In this document: positions 16,397 through 25,405 of the stretch, piece after piece
Position numbering within the stretch: the first letter of the stretch is position 1
How the letters are laid out: the number at the start of each line of letters is the position of its first letter
NCBI RefSeq assembly: GCF_018332715.1
Contig: NZ_BOQP01000030.1
Location: forward strand, 186,001 to 250,000
DNA length: 64,000 bases
Direction: 5' to 3'
Origin: Winogradskya consettensis
Lineage (GTDB): Bacteria > Actinomycetota > Actinomycetes > Mycobacteriales > Micromonosporaceae
Position numbers and translations under genes: made by a program
Notes under the pieces: model-generated
What the model saw: only the letters and a program-made list of their open reading frames with translations
Database searches by the model: none
Told to the model about the DNA's origin: nothing

Positions 16397-18013
16397 ATGG
16401 ACGTTCTCTTCACCGGCGGCCGGCTCTTCGGCACGGACGCTTCCTTCCTGTTGGTACGCGGTGAGCACATCGCCGCGCTGGGCGGCGACGAGGTGCGGGA
16501 GCGCGCGGCGCCCGGCACGGAGCTCGTCGACCTGCGCGGACGGCTGCTCCTGCCGGGTTTCCAGGACGCCCACGTGCACGCTGTGCTGGGCGGGCTGGAG
16601 CTGGGGCTCTGCGATCTGAGCGGCACCACTGACGTAGGCGAGTATCTGCGGCGGATCCGGGACTATGCGGACACCCGTCCCGATGCCGGGTGGATCACCG
16701 GGGGCGGGTGGTCGATGGAGAGCTTCGCGGGCGGCGTACCCGGGAAAGCGCTGTTGGACGGCATAGCCGGCGGCAGGCCGGTGTTCCTGATGAACCGGGA
16801 CCACCACGCCGGGTGGGTGAACAGCCGGGCGCTGGAGCTGGCCGGGATCACCGCGGGCACGCCCGACCCGGCGGACGGGCGCATCGACCGTGACGCGCAC
16901 GGCGAGCCCGTGGGGTGCCTGCAGGAGGGGGCTATGGCGCTGGTCGCCGGTCTCGTCCCGGAGGTGACGCCCGGCGAGCGGCTGGCCGGGTTGCTGCGGG
17001 CCCAGGAATTGCTGCACTCGCTCGGGGTGACCGCGTGGCAGGACGCGATGCTGTGCGGCGCGAACGGTTATCCCGACCATTCCGACGCCTATCTGGCGGC
17101 GGCGGCCGACGGTTCGCTGCTGTCCCGCGTGGAGGGCGCGTTGTGGTGGAACAGGGACCGCGGCGCCGAGCAGATCGAGACGTTGCTGCAGCAGCGCGAC
17201 ACATTCAGCGTGGGAAATCTGCGCAGCCGGTCGGTCAAGTTCATGCTCGACGGCGTCGCGGAGAATTTCACCGCCGCGATGACCGCTCCCTATCGCGACA
17301 GGTGCGGGCACCCGACCGGGAACAGCGGCCTGTCGTTCGTCGATCCGGCCGCCCTCGCGGAATACGTCACGGCGGTCGACGCGCTCGGATTCCAGGCGCA
17401 TTTCCACGCACTCGGCGACCGGGCCGTCCGGGAGGCTCTCGACGCGGTCGCCGCCGCCCGGAAAGCCAACGGCATGCGGGACACCCGGCCGCATCTCGCG
17501 CATCTGCAGGTTGTGCACCCCGATGACGTACGCCGTTTCGCCGCGCTCGGTGCCACCGCGAACATCCAGGCGTACTGGGCGACGCACGAACCGCAGATGG
17601 ACGAGCTGACCATTCCGTTCCTTGAACCGTCGCTGGCGGGATGGCAGTACCCGTTCGGCGATCTGGCGCGTGCCGGGGCGCGACTGGCGGCGGGCAGCGA
17701 CTGGCCGGTGACGACCGCGGATCCGCTGCTCGGCGTACACACCGCGGTGAACCGGGCGCATCCCGGTTCCGGGGAGCCGCCGTTCCTGGCGGGTCAGGCG
17801 CTGGGGATCTCGCCGGCGCTCACGGCGTACACCAAGGGGTCGGCATTTGTGAATCACCGCGATGACAGCGGCGAACTCAGGCCCGGCCACCGCGCGGATC
17901 TCGTCGTTCTGGACCGTGACCTGCTCGCGGGCCCGGCGGAGGCGATCGCCGAGGCCCGCGTGGACCTCACCTACGTGGGTGGTTCGCTGGTCTACTCGTC
18001 GCGCGACGCGTGA
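16397..18013 (+). CDS. YtcJ-like metal-dependent amidohydrolase
   Basis: A 538-aa enzyme of the amidohydrolase superfamily. It has the metal site DAHVH (His59/His61), a late barrel His in FHALGDRAVREAL, HLQVVHP, and the terminal metal Asp in AGSDWPV. A DFxLxx-type beta-sandwich closes the chain (HRADLVVLDRD ... VGGSLVYSS). The family deacylates or hydrolyses amide and ester bonds of varied small molecules. The start ATG is 57 bp from the divergent reductase start, sharing the MerR-operator region. Its end overlaps the convergent coiled-coil gene by 22 bp. Confidence 0.9.
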   Translation: MDVLFTGGRLFGTDASFLLVRGEHIAALGGDEVRERAAPGTELVDLRGRLLLPGFQDAHVHAVLGGLELGLCDLSGTTDVGEYLRRIRDYADTRPDAGWITGGGWSMESFAGGVPGKALLDGIAGGRPVFLMNRDHHAGWVNSRALELAGITAGTPDPADGRIDRDAHGEPVGCLQEGAMALVAGLVPEVTPGERLAGLLRAQELLHSLGVTAWQDAMLCGANGYPDHSDAYLAAAADGSLLSRVEGALWWNRDRGAEQIETLLQQRDTFSVGNLRSRSVKFMLDGVAENFTAAMTAPYRDRCGHPTGNSGLSFVDPAALAEYVTAVDALGFQAHFHALGDRAVREALDAVAAARKANGMRDTRPHLAHLQVVHPDDVRRFAALGATANIQAYWATHEPQMDELTIPFLEPSLAGWQYPFGDLARAGARLAAGSDWPVTTADPLLGVHTAVNRAHPGSGEPPFLAGQALGISPALTAYTKGSAFVNHRDDSGELRPGHRADLVVLDRDLLAGPAEAIAEARVDLTYVGGSLVYSSRDA

Positions 18014-18870
18014 GCTCCCTGGCGGGCGTCCTCGGTCTCCTCGGTTTCTTCGGCCGCGTCCTCGTCCTCGTCGGACGCGGCCGGCGAGGAGGAGGGGGTG
18101 GCCTGCTGAGGGATGATCATCGGCAGCTGGCCGGTGGGCTGGCGCAGGGCCGGGGTAAATGTGACGGGCTCGGGTTCCTGCTTGCCGAGGTCACCGCTGA
18201 CCTGCGGCTGGTCCACCCAGAGTGAGCGCAGCTGACCCTGCATGAAGCTGGTCAGCCGGCCGCGGTAGTCCCGGTCGAACGCTTCCAGGGCCTCGATCTG
18301 CTGCTGCAACGCCTCGCGCCGGGCGCCGAGGCTGCCCACCACGTCGTCGTAACGCTGCTGGGCGGCCAGGCGCAGCTGGTCGGCGTTGGCCTGGGCGTCG
18401 GCGGTGATCCGGCCGGCCTCGCCGCGCGCCTCGAGGACGACCTTGGCGGCGTTGCGCTGTGACTCCTCGACCCGCTCGTGGGCGTCGCGGACGATCTGCT
18501 CGGCGTTGGCCCGGGCCTCGAGCAGCACCTGCTCGGCCTCGCGGCGCACGTTGTGGCCGTGCATCTGGGCCTCGCGGCCGATCTCCTCGGCCGCGGCGAG
18601 CGCGTCCGTGCGGATCTTGTCGGCCTGCTGCTGGGCCCGCTGGAGGTGCTCCTCGGCGGTGCGCTGGGCCATGGTGAGGACCTGCAGCGCCTGGTTCGGG
18701 GGAATGCCCTGCTGGGCCTGACCCTGCTGCGCCTGGTGCGGCTGGCCCTGGTGCGGCTGGCCCTGCTGCGGCTGGCCGGGCGCGAGCAGCTGGTGCTCGG
18801 AGGTGGCATTGTCCGGGGACGTCCCGTTGAACATCACTTTTACACGATCCTTCATCCGATTGTCTGTCAC
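17992..18870 (-). CDS. DivIVA-like coiled-coil protein
   Basis: A 292-aa protein; the GTG at 18870 has GGAGG 6 bases upstream, better than the ATGs nearby. It comprises a Gln/Pro/His-rich N-terminal repeat (QGQPHQGQPHQ), then a long heptad coiled coil of about 130 residues (LQVLTMAQRTAEEHLQRA onward) with Ala/Glu/Arg/Gln periodicity, and an acidic tail (DEDEDAAEETEETEDA). The coiled-coil style matches DivIVA / polar-growth scaffold proteins of actinobacteria. A structural role at the membrane or pole is likely but unproven. Confidence 0.75.
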   Translation of the reverse strand: MTDNRMKDRVKVMFNGTSPDNATSEHQLLAPGQPQQGQPHQGQPHQAQQGQAQQGIPPNQALQVLTMAQRTAEEHLQRAQQQADKIRTDALAAAEEIGREAQMHGHNVRREAEQVLLEARANAEQIVRDAHERVEESQRNAAKVVLEARGEAGRITADAQANADQLRLAAQQRYDDVVGSLGARREALQQQIEALEAFDRDYRGRLTSFMQGQLRSLWVDQPQVSGDLGKQEPEPVTFTPALRQPTGQLPMIIPQQATPSSSPAASDEDEDAAEETEETEDARQGAHASRDE

Positions 18871-18962
18871 CGGAGACCTCCGCACGTGGCCCTGGAACGG
18901 CGGGATGCTACCAACCGAACCAGGGCACGCGCGAGAGCGGTTCGCGTTCCGGGGTTAACTGA

Positions 18963-19400
18963 TTACGGCGAGGTGCTGCCGCTGGACGCGATCGAGATCA
19001 GGCTGCCACCGCACGCGCACAGGATGATGAACAGCGCGACACCCAGCATGATCCAGGTGGCGACCATGCCGGGGAACTTCTGCGGCGGGGTGCCGAGCGC
19101 GCCGCCGAGGAACGCGATCGTGGGCGCCTTGTACTCGATCTCGACGGTCTCGCCCGGCCGCACGGTGACGCCCTGGTCGGCGTTGCCGATCCGCGACGGG
19201 ATCAGGTAGGGCACGTGCACGTGGACGTGGTGCTGGCCGGCCGGCACGGGGACGACGGTGCGCCCCCAGGCCTTCGCCACGATCTGGCCGTTGAAGCTGA
19301 TCTCCGGCTTGAAGAGCCCCATCAGGAACGCGAGCCAGAAATACTTGGTCGTGATGGCGATCGCCCCGCCCGGAGCGCCCTGCTGCTGTCCTGGATACAC
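18963..19400 (-). CDS. Small membrane protein of unknown function
   Basis: A 145-aa protein starting at GTG 19400 after a GGGGCAGGGG stretch. It has a hydrophobic segment near the N-terminus (YFWLAFLMGLF), a beta-rich middle containing GQHHVHVHVPYLIP and VTVRPGETVEIEYKAP, and a C-terminal membrane helix (MVATWIMLGVALFIILCACGG). It lies 93 bp upstream of the coiled-coil gene in the same direction. I do not recognise the family. Confidence 0.72.
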   Translation of the reverse strand: MYPGQQQGAPGGAIAITTKYFWLAFLMGLFKPEISFNGQIVAKAWGRTVVPVPAGQHHVHVHVPYLIPSRIGNADQGVTVRPGETVEIEYKAPTIAFLGGALGTPPQKFPGMVATWIMLGVALFIILCACGGSLISIASSGSTSP

Positions 19401-19543
19401 CGTGGTCCCCTGCCCCGTTCAACTGTGCCTCATCCTGCCGTTGCGGCAGTCGGCAGAGGATAGGGCACAACGCGCCCACCAGGGAAGAAGGTCCCTCCCG
19501 TGAGGTAACAACGGGCTGAAACTCCCCATTTGTTACACCGATC

Positions 19544-20659
19544 ATGGACAGCTCCCGATCCGTTCGGCCATGGTCGCGACGCCGCGAATCCCCGCGCGGT
19601 CTCCCCCTCGGGCTCACCACCCCCGACCGGACGAATCTGCTCACCCAGCAGGCGGCGGTCGCGTTCGGCGGCACCGGGTCGGGCACCGTCATCACGGTCG
19701 ACCCCGCGAAGACCTACCAGAGCATGGTCGGTTTCGGCGCGTCGTTCACCGACTCCGCCGCGTACAACATCTTCCATTCCCCGCAGCGCGACGCGGTGAT
19801 GACAAAACTGTTCGACCCGGCCGCCGGAATCGGCCTGAGCTGGGTACGCCAGCCGATCGCGGCCAGCGACTACTCGCGCTCCTTCTACACCTACGACGAC
19901 GGTGCGGGATTCACGATCGCGCACGACCAGGACTACATTCTTCCGCTGCTCACCCAGGCCCGCGCCCTGAACCCCCAGGTCACTTTCATGGGTACGCCGT
20001 GGAGCGCACCCACTCGCATGAAAACCAATTCCGCGCTGATCGGCGGCTCGCTGAAAGACGCCGGCATCGGTGCCTACACGGACTATCTCGTCAAGTTCGC
20101 GCAGGCGTACCGCGATGCCGGCGTACCCATCGGATATCTGAGCGTGCAGAACGAGCCCAAGTTCTCGCCGCCCGGCTATCCCGGAATGCTCATGACCGCC
20201 GACCAGCAGGCACGGGTGATCAACGCGCTCGCCCCGAAACTCGCCGCGGCCGGGCTGAGCACCAGGATCCTCGGGTACGACCACAACTGGGACGACACGA
20301 CGTACGCGCAGAGCGTCAACACCGCCGCCGGCGCCAACGTCGCGGGCTCGGCCTGGCACTGCTACGCGGGCGATCCGGCCGCGCAGAGCCTCTGGCAGCA
20401 CCCGGCGGACAGCACACTGCGCTCGCTCGGCAAGTGCCTCGATGTGAAGGACAACCTGACAACTGACGGCGCGGCGGTGCAGATGTGGGACTGCTTCGGC
20501 GGCCCGAACCAGCAGTGGACGTACACCGCCGGTCACGACCTCGTGAACGTGGCGAGTGGTAAATGCCTCGATATCAAGGACGCCGCCACCACCAACGGTG
20601 CAAAACTGCAGATCTGGACGTGTACGGGCGCGGCGAACCAGAAGTGGGCGGGCCTCTGA
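19544..20659 (+). pseudogene. GH30-type glucanase with deleted catalytic half, fused to ricin-B lectin repeats
   Basis: The open frame encodes 371 aa. Residues 24-280 match the first part of GH30 endo-beta-1,6-glucanase / glucosylceramidase (SMVGFGASFTDSAAYN, SVQNEPKF with acid/base Glu204, WHCYAGDP). After AGDPAAQS the chain jumps straight into ricin-type QxW repeats (LGKCLDVKDN ... QMWDCFGGPNQQW ... SGKCLDIKDA ... QIWTCTGAANQKW). The barrel strands carrying the nucleophile Glu and about half of the fold are missing. The N-terminus also lacks a recognisable signal peptide. I read it as an internally deleted, probably inactive gene, although the frame is intact. Confidence 0.72.
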
Positions 20660-20680
20660 CCGGTACCCGCCGCACGACAG

Positions 20681-20713
20681 CGCCCCCGGGTTCTCCCGGG
20701 GGCGCCCTTTTTT
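20681..20713 (+). terminator. Rho-independent terminator
   Basis: The perfect 10-bp stem CGCCCCCGGG (20681-20690) pairs with 20695-20704 over a TTCT loop and is followed by a run of T (20708-20713). It directly follows the GH30-type gene. Confidence 0.9.
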
Positions 20714-20791
20714 ACCAAAGTTTGTTCACCGTCGCCCGAATTTCCCTGGAGTACCTCAATATAGGAATAGACACCTGCCGATAGGAGAGCC

Positions 20792-22564
20792 ATGCCCCTG
20801 ACACGAGCCCTGCCCCTGACACGAGCTCTGCCCCTGAAGCGCTTACTGGCCGCGGCCGTCGCCGGGCTGTTCGGTGCGACCGCCCTCGCCGTCACCCCGG
20901 CCCACGCCGCGATCACCTCGCCGAGCGCCACCAACACCGCCACAACGGTCACGTACACGGTCGGCTACACCGGCTCCCCGGCCTTCCGGCGGGTCTATGT
21001 GGACGCCGACCGCAACGCCGCCACCGGCTTCGCAACCGCCGGGGTCGGCGCCGACTTCCTCCTCGAGAACAACACCCTCTACCGCAATTCCGGCAGCGGC
21101 TGGAGCTGGGCCTCGGTCGCCACGGTCACCCACACCGCGGCGAGTGGCACCGCCACGTGGACGGTCAACCGGTCGGACCTCGGCGAGACGGCCACCCCGG
21201 GCGACGCCGACCTCGTCTTCCAGATCGAGTCACCGCTCGAGACCTCAGCGAGGATCACGCAGACCTACACCGGCGGCTCGGACGGCTCCGTCTCCTACGC
21301 CGCGAGCACCGAGGACATCACGAACCCGGAGCGCGGGCTCTACCACCACACCCAGGACTGCGACGCGGCCGACTTCAACCAGGCAACCCTGGCGGCGTAC
21401 CGCGCGAACGATCACATCTCGCTGGTCATGTGCATCTTCTACCTGGCCGCGTTCAAGAACTCCGCGATCAGTGCGGACGCTCTCGCGAAGTTCCAACGCC
21501 AGGCCGACACCGTGCGGGCAGCCGGGCTCAAGATGATCGTGCGGTTCGCGTACACCACGAACACCACCGGTGACGACGCCCCGCTGAGCCGGGTGCTCGC
21601 CCACATCGACCAGCTCAAGCCGCTCCTGCAGGCGAACAGCGACGTCATCCACGTGATGCAGGCGGGCTTCATCGGCGCCTGGGGCGAGTGGTACTACACC
21701 CAGAACTTCGGCAACGCGGGCGTCGTCTCCGCCACCGACAGGGCGAACCGCAAGGCCGTCGTCGACAAGCTGCTGACCGCGCTGCCGGCCGACCGCGATG
21801 TCCAGCTCCGGACACCGGCATTCAAACGCGACCTGTACGCGACGGAGCCCGTTTCCGCCACGCAGGCGTACACCGGAACGGCGGTCGCCCGTCTCGGGCA
21901 CCACAACGACTGCTTCCTGGCCAGCCCCGACGACTACGGCACGTTCGTCAACCCCGCCGTGGAGTACCCGTACCTCGCCGCGGACACGAAGTACGTCGTC
22001 ATGGGCGGCGAGACCTGCGGCGTGAACTCCCCGCGCTCGGACTGCCCGACCGCGACGCAGGAGCTCGCCCTGTTCCACTACAACTACCTCAACACCGACT
22101 ACAACCAGTCCGTCCTGAACACCTGGACGGCCGGCGGATGCATGACCACGGTCCGGCGCAGCCTGGGCTACCGCTTCGCCCTCACCACCGGGGTGTACCC
22201 GGCCACCGCCACCCGCAACGGCACCCTCGCGGTCCGGTTCACCGTCCGCAACGACGGCTGGTCGGCGCCCGCCAACCCGCGCAAGGCCGTGCTGGTGCTG
22301 CGCAACACCGGCACCGGGGCGCTCTACCGGCTCCCGCTCGCCGCCGACCCGCGGCGCTGGGCGGCCGGCACGACCACCACGGTCAGCGAGTCGCTCTCAC
22401 TCGCCGAGATCCCCGCGGGCAGCTACCGGCTGCTGCTCAGCCTGCCCGACCCTACGACCGGCCTCGCGGCCCGCGCCGACTACGCGATCCAGCTCGCCAA
22501 CGCCGGCGTGTGGGAGGCCTCGACCGGTTTCAACGACCTGCTGCGTACCGTGACCATTGCTTGA
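20792..22564 (+). CDS. Secreted DUF4874/DUF4832 protein with extra N-terminal beta domain
   Basis: A 590-aa exported protein from ATG 20792 (AGGAG upstream). The signal region has a threefold repeat (MPLTRALPLTRALPLKR) and then a cleavable helix ending AHAA. Residues of about 35-160 form a beta-rich domain (VTYTVGYTGSPAFRRVYVDAD) absent from the next gene. The rest matches DUF4874 (NPERGLYHHTQDCDAA, FAYTTNTTGDDA, AGFIGAWGEWYYTQNFG) followed by DUF4832 (SLGYRFALTTGVYP, VRNDGWSAPANPRKAVLVL). The barrel-like first part with a GxWGEW motif suggests a glycoside-hydrolase fold, but the activity is unknown to me. Confidence 0.85.
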   Translation: MPLTRALPLTRALPLKRLLAAAVAGLFGATALAVTPAHAAITSPSATNTATTVTYTVGYTGSPAFRRVYVDADRNAATGFATAGVGADFLLENNTLYRNSGSGWSWASVATVTHTAASGTATWTVNRSDLGETATPGDADLVFQIESPLETSARITQTYTGGSDGSVSYAASTEDITNPERGLYHHTQDCDAADFNQATLAAYRANDHISLVMCIFYLAAFKNSAISADALAKFQRQADTVRAAGLKMIVRFAYTTNTTGDDAPLSRVLAHIDQLKPLLQANSDVIHVMQAGFIGAWGEWYYTQNFGNAGVVSATDRANRKAVVDKLLTALPADRDVQLRTPAFKRDLYATEPVSATQAYTGTAVARLGHHNDCFLASPDDYGTFVNPAVEYPYLAADTKYVVMGGETCGVNSPRSDCPTATQELALFHYNYLNTDYNQSVLNTWTAGGCMTTVRRSLGYRFALTTGVYPATATRNGTLAVRFTVRNDGWSAPANPRKAVLVLRNTGTGALYRLPLAADPRRWAAGTTTTVSESLSLAEIPAGSYRLLLSLPDPTTGLAARADYAIQLANAGVWEASTGFNDLLRTVTIA

Positions 22565-22574
22565 GAAATGCTGA

Positions 22575-22614
22575 AGGGCGCTCGGGGCAGATTCCCCCGG
22601 GCGCCTTTCTTTTA
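22575..22614 (+). terminator. Rho-independent terminator
   Basis: The stem GGCGCTCGGGG pairs (one G-T wobble) with the CCCCGGGCGCC-like arm ending near 22604, followed by TTTCTTTT. It separates the two DUF4832 paralogues. Confidence 0.85.
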
Positions 22615-22659
22615 TCGTGTTATGCGGCTTTTCATCGGAGTTTGTCCTAGCGTATTCTC

Positions 22660-24042
22660 ATGCCTCTGAAACGCATGCCGGCCGCGGCTCTCACCGGTCT
22701 GCTCTGTGCCACCATTGTCGGCGCGGCCCCGCCCTTCACCACGAAGGCCCGCGCCGCGGACAACTCGGTTGCCTACAGCGCGGACGGCGCCGACATCGCC
22801 AATCCCGAGCGCGGTTTCTACCACTACCCCGGAAACTGTGACTCGCACGACTTCGACCGTGATCGACTTCTGTCGTTCCGTAGAAAAGAGCACATCTCAC
22901 TTGTGATGTGCATGTTCTATCTCACGCCGTACAAGCATTCCCCGATCAGCGACGCAGCCCTGAAACAATTCCAGCAACAAGCCGATGTCGTACGCTCGGC
23001 GGGGCTCAAAATGGTCGTCCGGTTCGCCTACACCGCCGATATGGGCGGCGACGATGCCACATCGGACCGTATCCTCGCGCACATCGACCAGCTCGCACCC
23101 GTACTGCGTGCCAATGCCGACATCATCCACGTCCTGCAGGCGGGTTTCATCGGCGCCTGGGGCGAGTGGTACTACACGCAGAACTTCGGCAACCTCGGCC
23201 AGATCTCCCCCGCCGACTGGGCGAACCGCAAAGCCATCCTGGACAAGCTGCTCACGGTCCTGCCGGCCGACCGCATGCTCCAGGTCCGCACCATGGCCTA
23301 CAAGCAGACGTTGTACGACCCCGATCCCGTCTCCGACACGGAGGCGTACTCCGGCACCATCGCCGCCCGCCTCGGCCACCACAACGACTGTTTCCTGGCC
23401 GCCGCCGACGACATGGGCACGTTCCGCAACCCGAACGCGGAGTACCCGTACCTGGAAGCGGACACCCGGTACGTGGCCATGGGCGGGGAGACCTGCGCCA
23501 AGAACTCCCCCCGCACCGACTGCCCGACCGCGGTGCAGGAGCTGATCCAGTTCCACTACAACTTCCTCAACGAGGACTACCACCCGGACGTGCTCGCCAG
23601 CTGGTCCTCCGGCGGCTGCATCGACACCATCCGCCGCAGCCTCGGCTACCGCTTCACCCTCGTCAGCGGCTCCTACCCGGACACCGCCGCCCGCGGCGGC
23701 ATCCTGCCGATCAGCTTCACCGTCCGCAACGACGGCTGGTCCGCCCCGGCCAACCCCCGCGACGCCGCCCTGGTCCTGCGCAACACCGACACCGGCATCA
23801 ACTACCTGCGCTTCCTCACCGCCGACCCCCGCCGCTGGGCGCCCGGCACCACCACCACGGCCACCGAAACCGTGTCACTGAACGGTCTCGCAGCCGGCAC
23901 GTACGACCTGCTCCTCGACCTGCCCGACCCCGGCGCCCGCCTGGCCGGCCGCCCCGAGTACTCCATCCACCTCGCCAACGAGGGCCTCTGGGAACCCAGC
24001 ACCGGCTACAACAAACTCCGCCACCGCGTGACCATCAACTGA
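22660..24042 (+). CDS. Second secreted DUF4874/DUF4832 protein
   Basis: A 460-aa paralogue of the preceding gene. A short signal peptide (MPAAALTGLLCATIVGAAPP) is followed at once by DUF4874 (NPERGFYHYPGNCDSH, FAYTADMGGDDA, AGFIGAWGEWYYTQNFG) and DUF4832 (SLGYRFTLVSGSYPD, VRNDGWSAPANPRDAALVL). It lacks the extra N-terminal domain. A TAGCGT box at 22648-22653 lies 6 bases before the ATG and no ribosome site is visible, so a leaderless transcript is likely. It has its own promoter after the terminator. Function is unknown; carbohydrate work outside the cell is likely from context. Confidence 0.85.
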   Translation: MPLKRMPAAALTGLLCATIVGAAPPFTTKARAADNSVAYSADGADIANPERGFYHYPGNCDSHDFDRDRLLSFRRKEHISLVMCMFYLTPYKHSPISDAALKQFQQQADVVRSAGLKMVVRFAYTADMGGDDATSDRILAHIDQLAPVLRANADIIHVLQAGFIGAWGEWYYTQNFGNLGQISPADWANRKAILDKLLTVLPADRMLQVRTMAYKQTLYDPDPVSDTEAYSGTIAARLGHHNDCFLAAADDMGTFRNPNAEYPYLEADTRYVAMGGETCAKNSPRTDCPTAVQELIQFHYNFLNEDYHPDVLASWSSGGCIDTIRRSLGYRFTLVSGSYPDTAARGGILPISFTVRNDGWSAPANPRDAALVLRNTDTGINYLRFLTADPRRWAPGTTTTATETVSLNGLAAGTYDLLLDLPDPGARLAGRPEYSIHLANEGLWEPSTGYNKLRHRVTIN

Positions 24043-24048
24043 CCCTGG

Positions 24049-24128
24049 CTCTACCGGACTCCGCCTTTACCGGACTCGGCCTTTACCGGACTCGGCCTTT
24101 ACCGGGCTCCGCCTCTACCGGACTCCGC
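24049..24128. repeat. Five 16-bp tandem repeats
   Basis: Five units of CTYTACCGGRCTCSGC (24049, 24065, 24081, 24097, 24113) fill the 94-bp gap between two convergent genes. The array could act as a bidirectional transcription barrier, but no hairpin with a U-run is evident. Confidence 0.85.
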
Positions 24129-24136
24129 CGGCAGCG

Positions 24137-24547
24137 TCAGGGCTGCCGGCGGAGCAGCACGCGGATGGTCAGCCAGCACAGATGGGCGAAGCAGAACGCA
24201 GCGACGGCGTAACCCGTGACCTGGCGCCACCGCACGTCGTCGGAGTTGGCGAAGATCAACCCGATCACGACGCCCGCGATGTCGAGCCGGGCCGTGCGCC
24301 ACTCGGCTCCCCCACGCCCGACCTGCCGGAACGGGTCCCGCCCGATCGCCACCCGCAGCGCGTCGGCGAACTGGACCCGGCTGAACTCGTCGCGGCCACC
24401 GGCTTCCACGGTCTCGTCGAGGATCGGCCGGACGATCTCCAGCTCCTCGGCGGACAGCCGCGCGACGTGCGGGCGCGGCCCGGCATGGATGGTGACGACA
24501 AAGCCCTTGCCGCGCGGAACGGCTTCCCAGGTATCGATGACAACCAT
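24137..24547 (-). CDS. Hypothetical protein with two C-terminal membrane helices
   Basis: About 136 aa from ATG 24547; an upstream TTG at 24604 in the same frame is possible. The N-terminal soluble part (MVVIDTWEAVPRGKGFVVTI, then SAEELEIVRPILDETVEAG) is followed by two hydrophobic helices (LDIAGVVIGLIFA and VAAFCFAHLCWLTIRVLL) and a basic tail. No known domain was recognised. Confidence 0.6.
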   Translation of the reverse strand: MVVIDTWEAVPRGKGFVVTIHAGPRPHVARLSAEELEIVRPILDETVEAGGRDEFSRVQFADALRVAIGRDPFRQVGRGGAEWRTARLDIAGVVIGLIFANSDDVRWRQVTGYAVAAFCFAHLCWLTIRVLLRRQP

Positions 24548-24643
24548 CGTAGGGGTGCCGCGCGCCCGCCGCGAGACTCCCGCATAATCCAGAGAATCGA
24601 TCAAGCCCCCTCAAGCATGACCCGCCGGAAGGACCCTCCCCCG

Positions 24644-25405
24644 ATGACCGTCCTGTCCCGTCCCGAGCTGTGGTGGCGGGTGGCGATCGTCGCCTGCGGC
24701 TACACCGGCTTCCAGATGGACCAGCACCGGTTCGCCTACTACACGAACCAGAGCAACCTGATCGTCCTCGGCTACTTCGGCGCCACGATCTACTGGATGC
24801 TGAAACGCGGCACCACCGCTCCGGCCGCACCCCGGCTCCGCGGCCCGGTCACGCTCTGGATCGTGATCACGTGCCTGATCTCGCATTTCGTGCTCAACCA
24901 CGGCGACAATCCGCTGCCCGGCCTCATCCACGGCGACCCGGCGACCGAACTCACCAACCGCTCGCTCTTCCTGATGCACTACGCAGTGCCGATCATGGTC
25001 CTGCTCGACTGGCTCCTCTTCGGCCCCCGCCGGGTGTCACCCTGGCGGGACCTCCCGCTCTGGCTCATCTACCCGTTCGGGTACGGCATCACGTCCATCT
25101 TCCGGGCCATCCTCTTCCCCGAGGTCCCCGACCGCTACCCGTACTTCTTCTTCAGCCCCGAGGGCAAGGGCTACCTGGGCGTGGCACTCTGGATGGTCGC
25201 CCTCCTGGCCCTCTTCGCCCTGCTCGGCGCGGCCCTCCTGGCCCTCGACCGCCTCCTCGCCGCCCTCCCCCGCAGGACCGCCACCGCGACCCCGGCCACC
25301 CCGGGCCCAACCGGCGAACACGGCCGAACGGGCGCTGTCGACGGGAAGGCCGGTCCGGTTACAGGGCCACGAAGCGGTAGCCCTTCGCCGACAGCGCGGG
25401 GATGA
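24644..25405 (+). CDS. Pr6Pr-family membrane protein
   Basis: About 253 aa (ATG 24644, GGAAGG 11 bases upstream; ATG 24617 is an alternative). Six helices are visible. Family marks are FAYYTNQSNLIVLGYF near the start, SHFVLNHG, LFLMHYAVPIMVLLDWLLFGP and WLIYPFGYGITSIFRAI, as in the Pr6Pr (FAR-17a/AIG1-like) membrane proteins. The tail is Pro/Thr/Gly-rich. The last 47 bp overlap the convergent deacetylase gene. The role is unknown. Confidence 0.85.
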   Translation: MTVLSRPELWWRVAIVACGYTGFQMDQHRFAYYTNQSNLIVLGYFGATIYWMLKRGTTAPAAPRLRGPVTLWIVITCLISHFVLNHGDNPLPGLIHGDPATELTNRSLFLMHYAVPIMVLLDWLLFGPRRVSPWRDLPLWLIYPFGYGITSIFRAILFPEVPDRYPYFFFSPEGKGYLGVALWMVALLALFALLGAALLALDRLLAALPRRTATATPATPGPTGEHGRTGAVDGKAGPVTGPRSGSPSPTARG

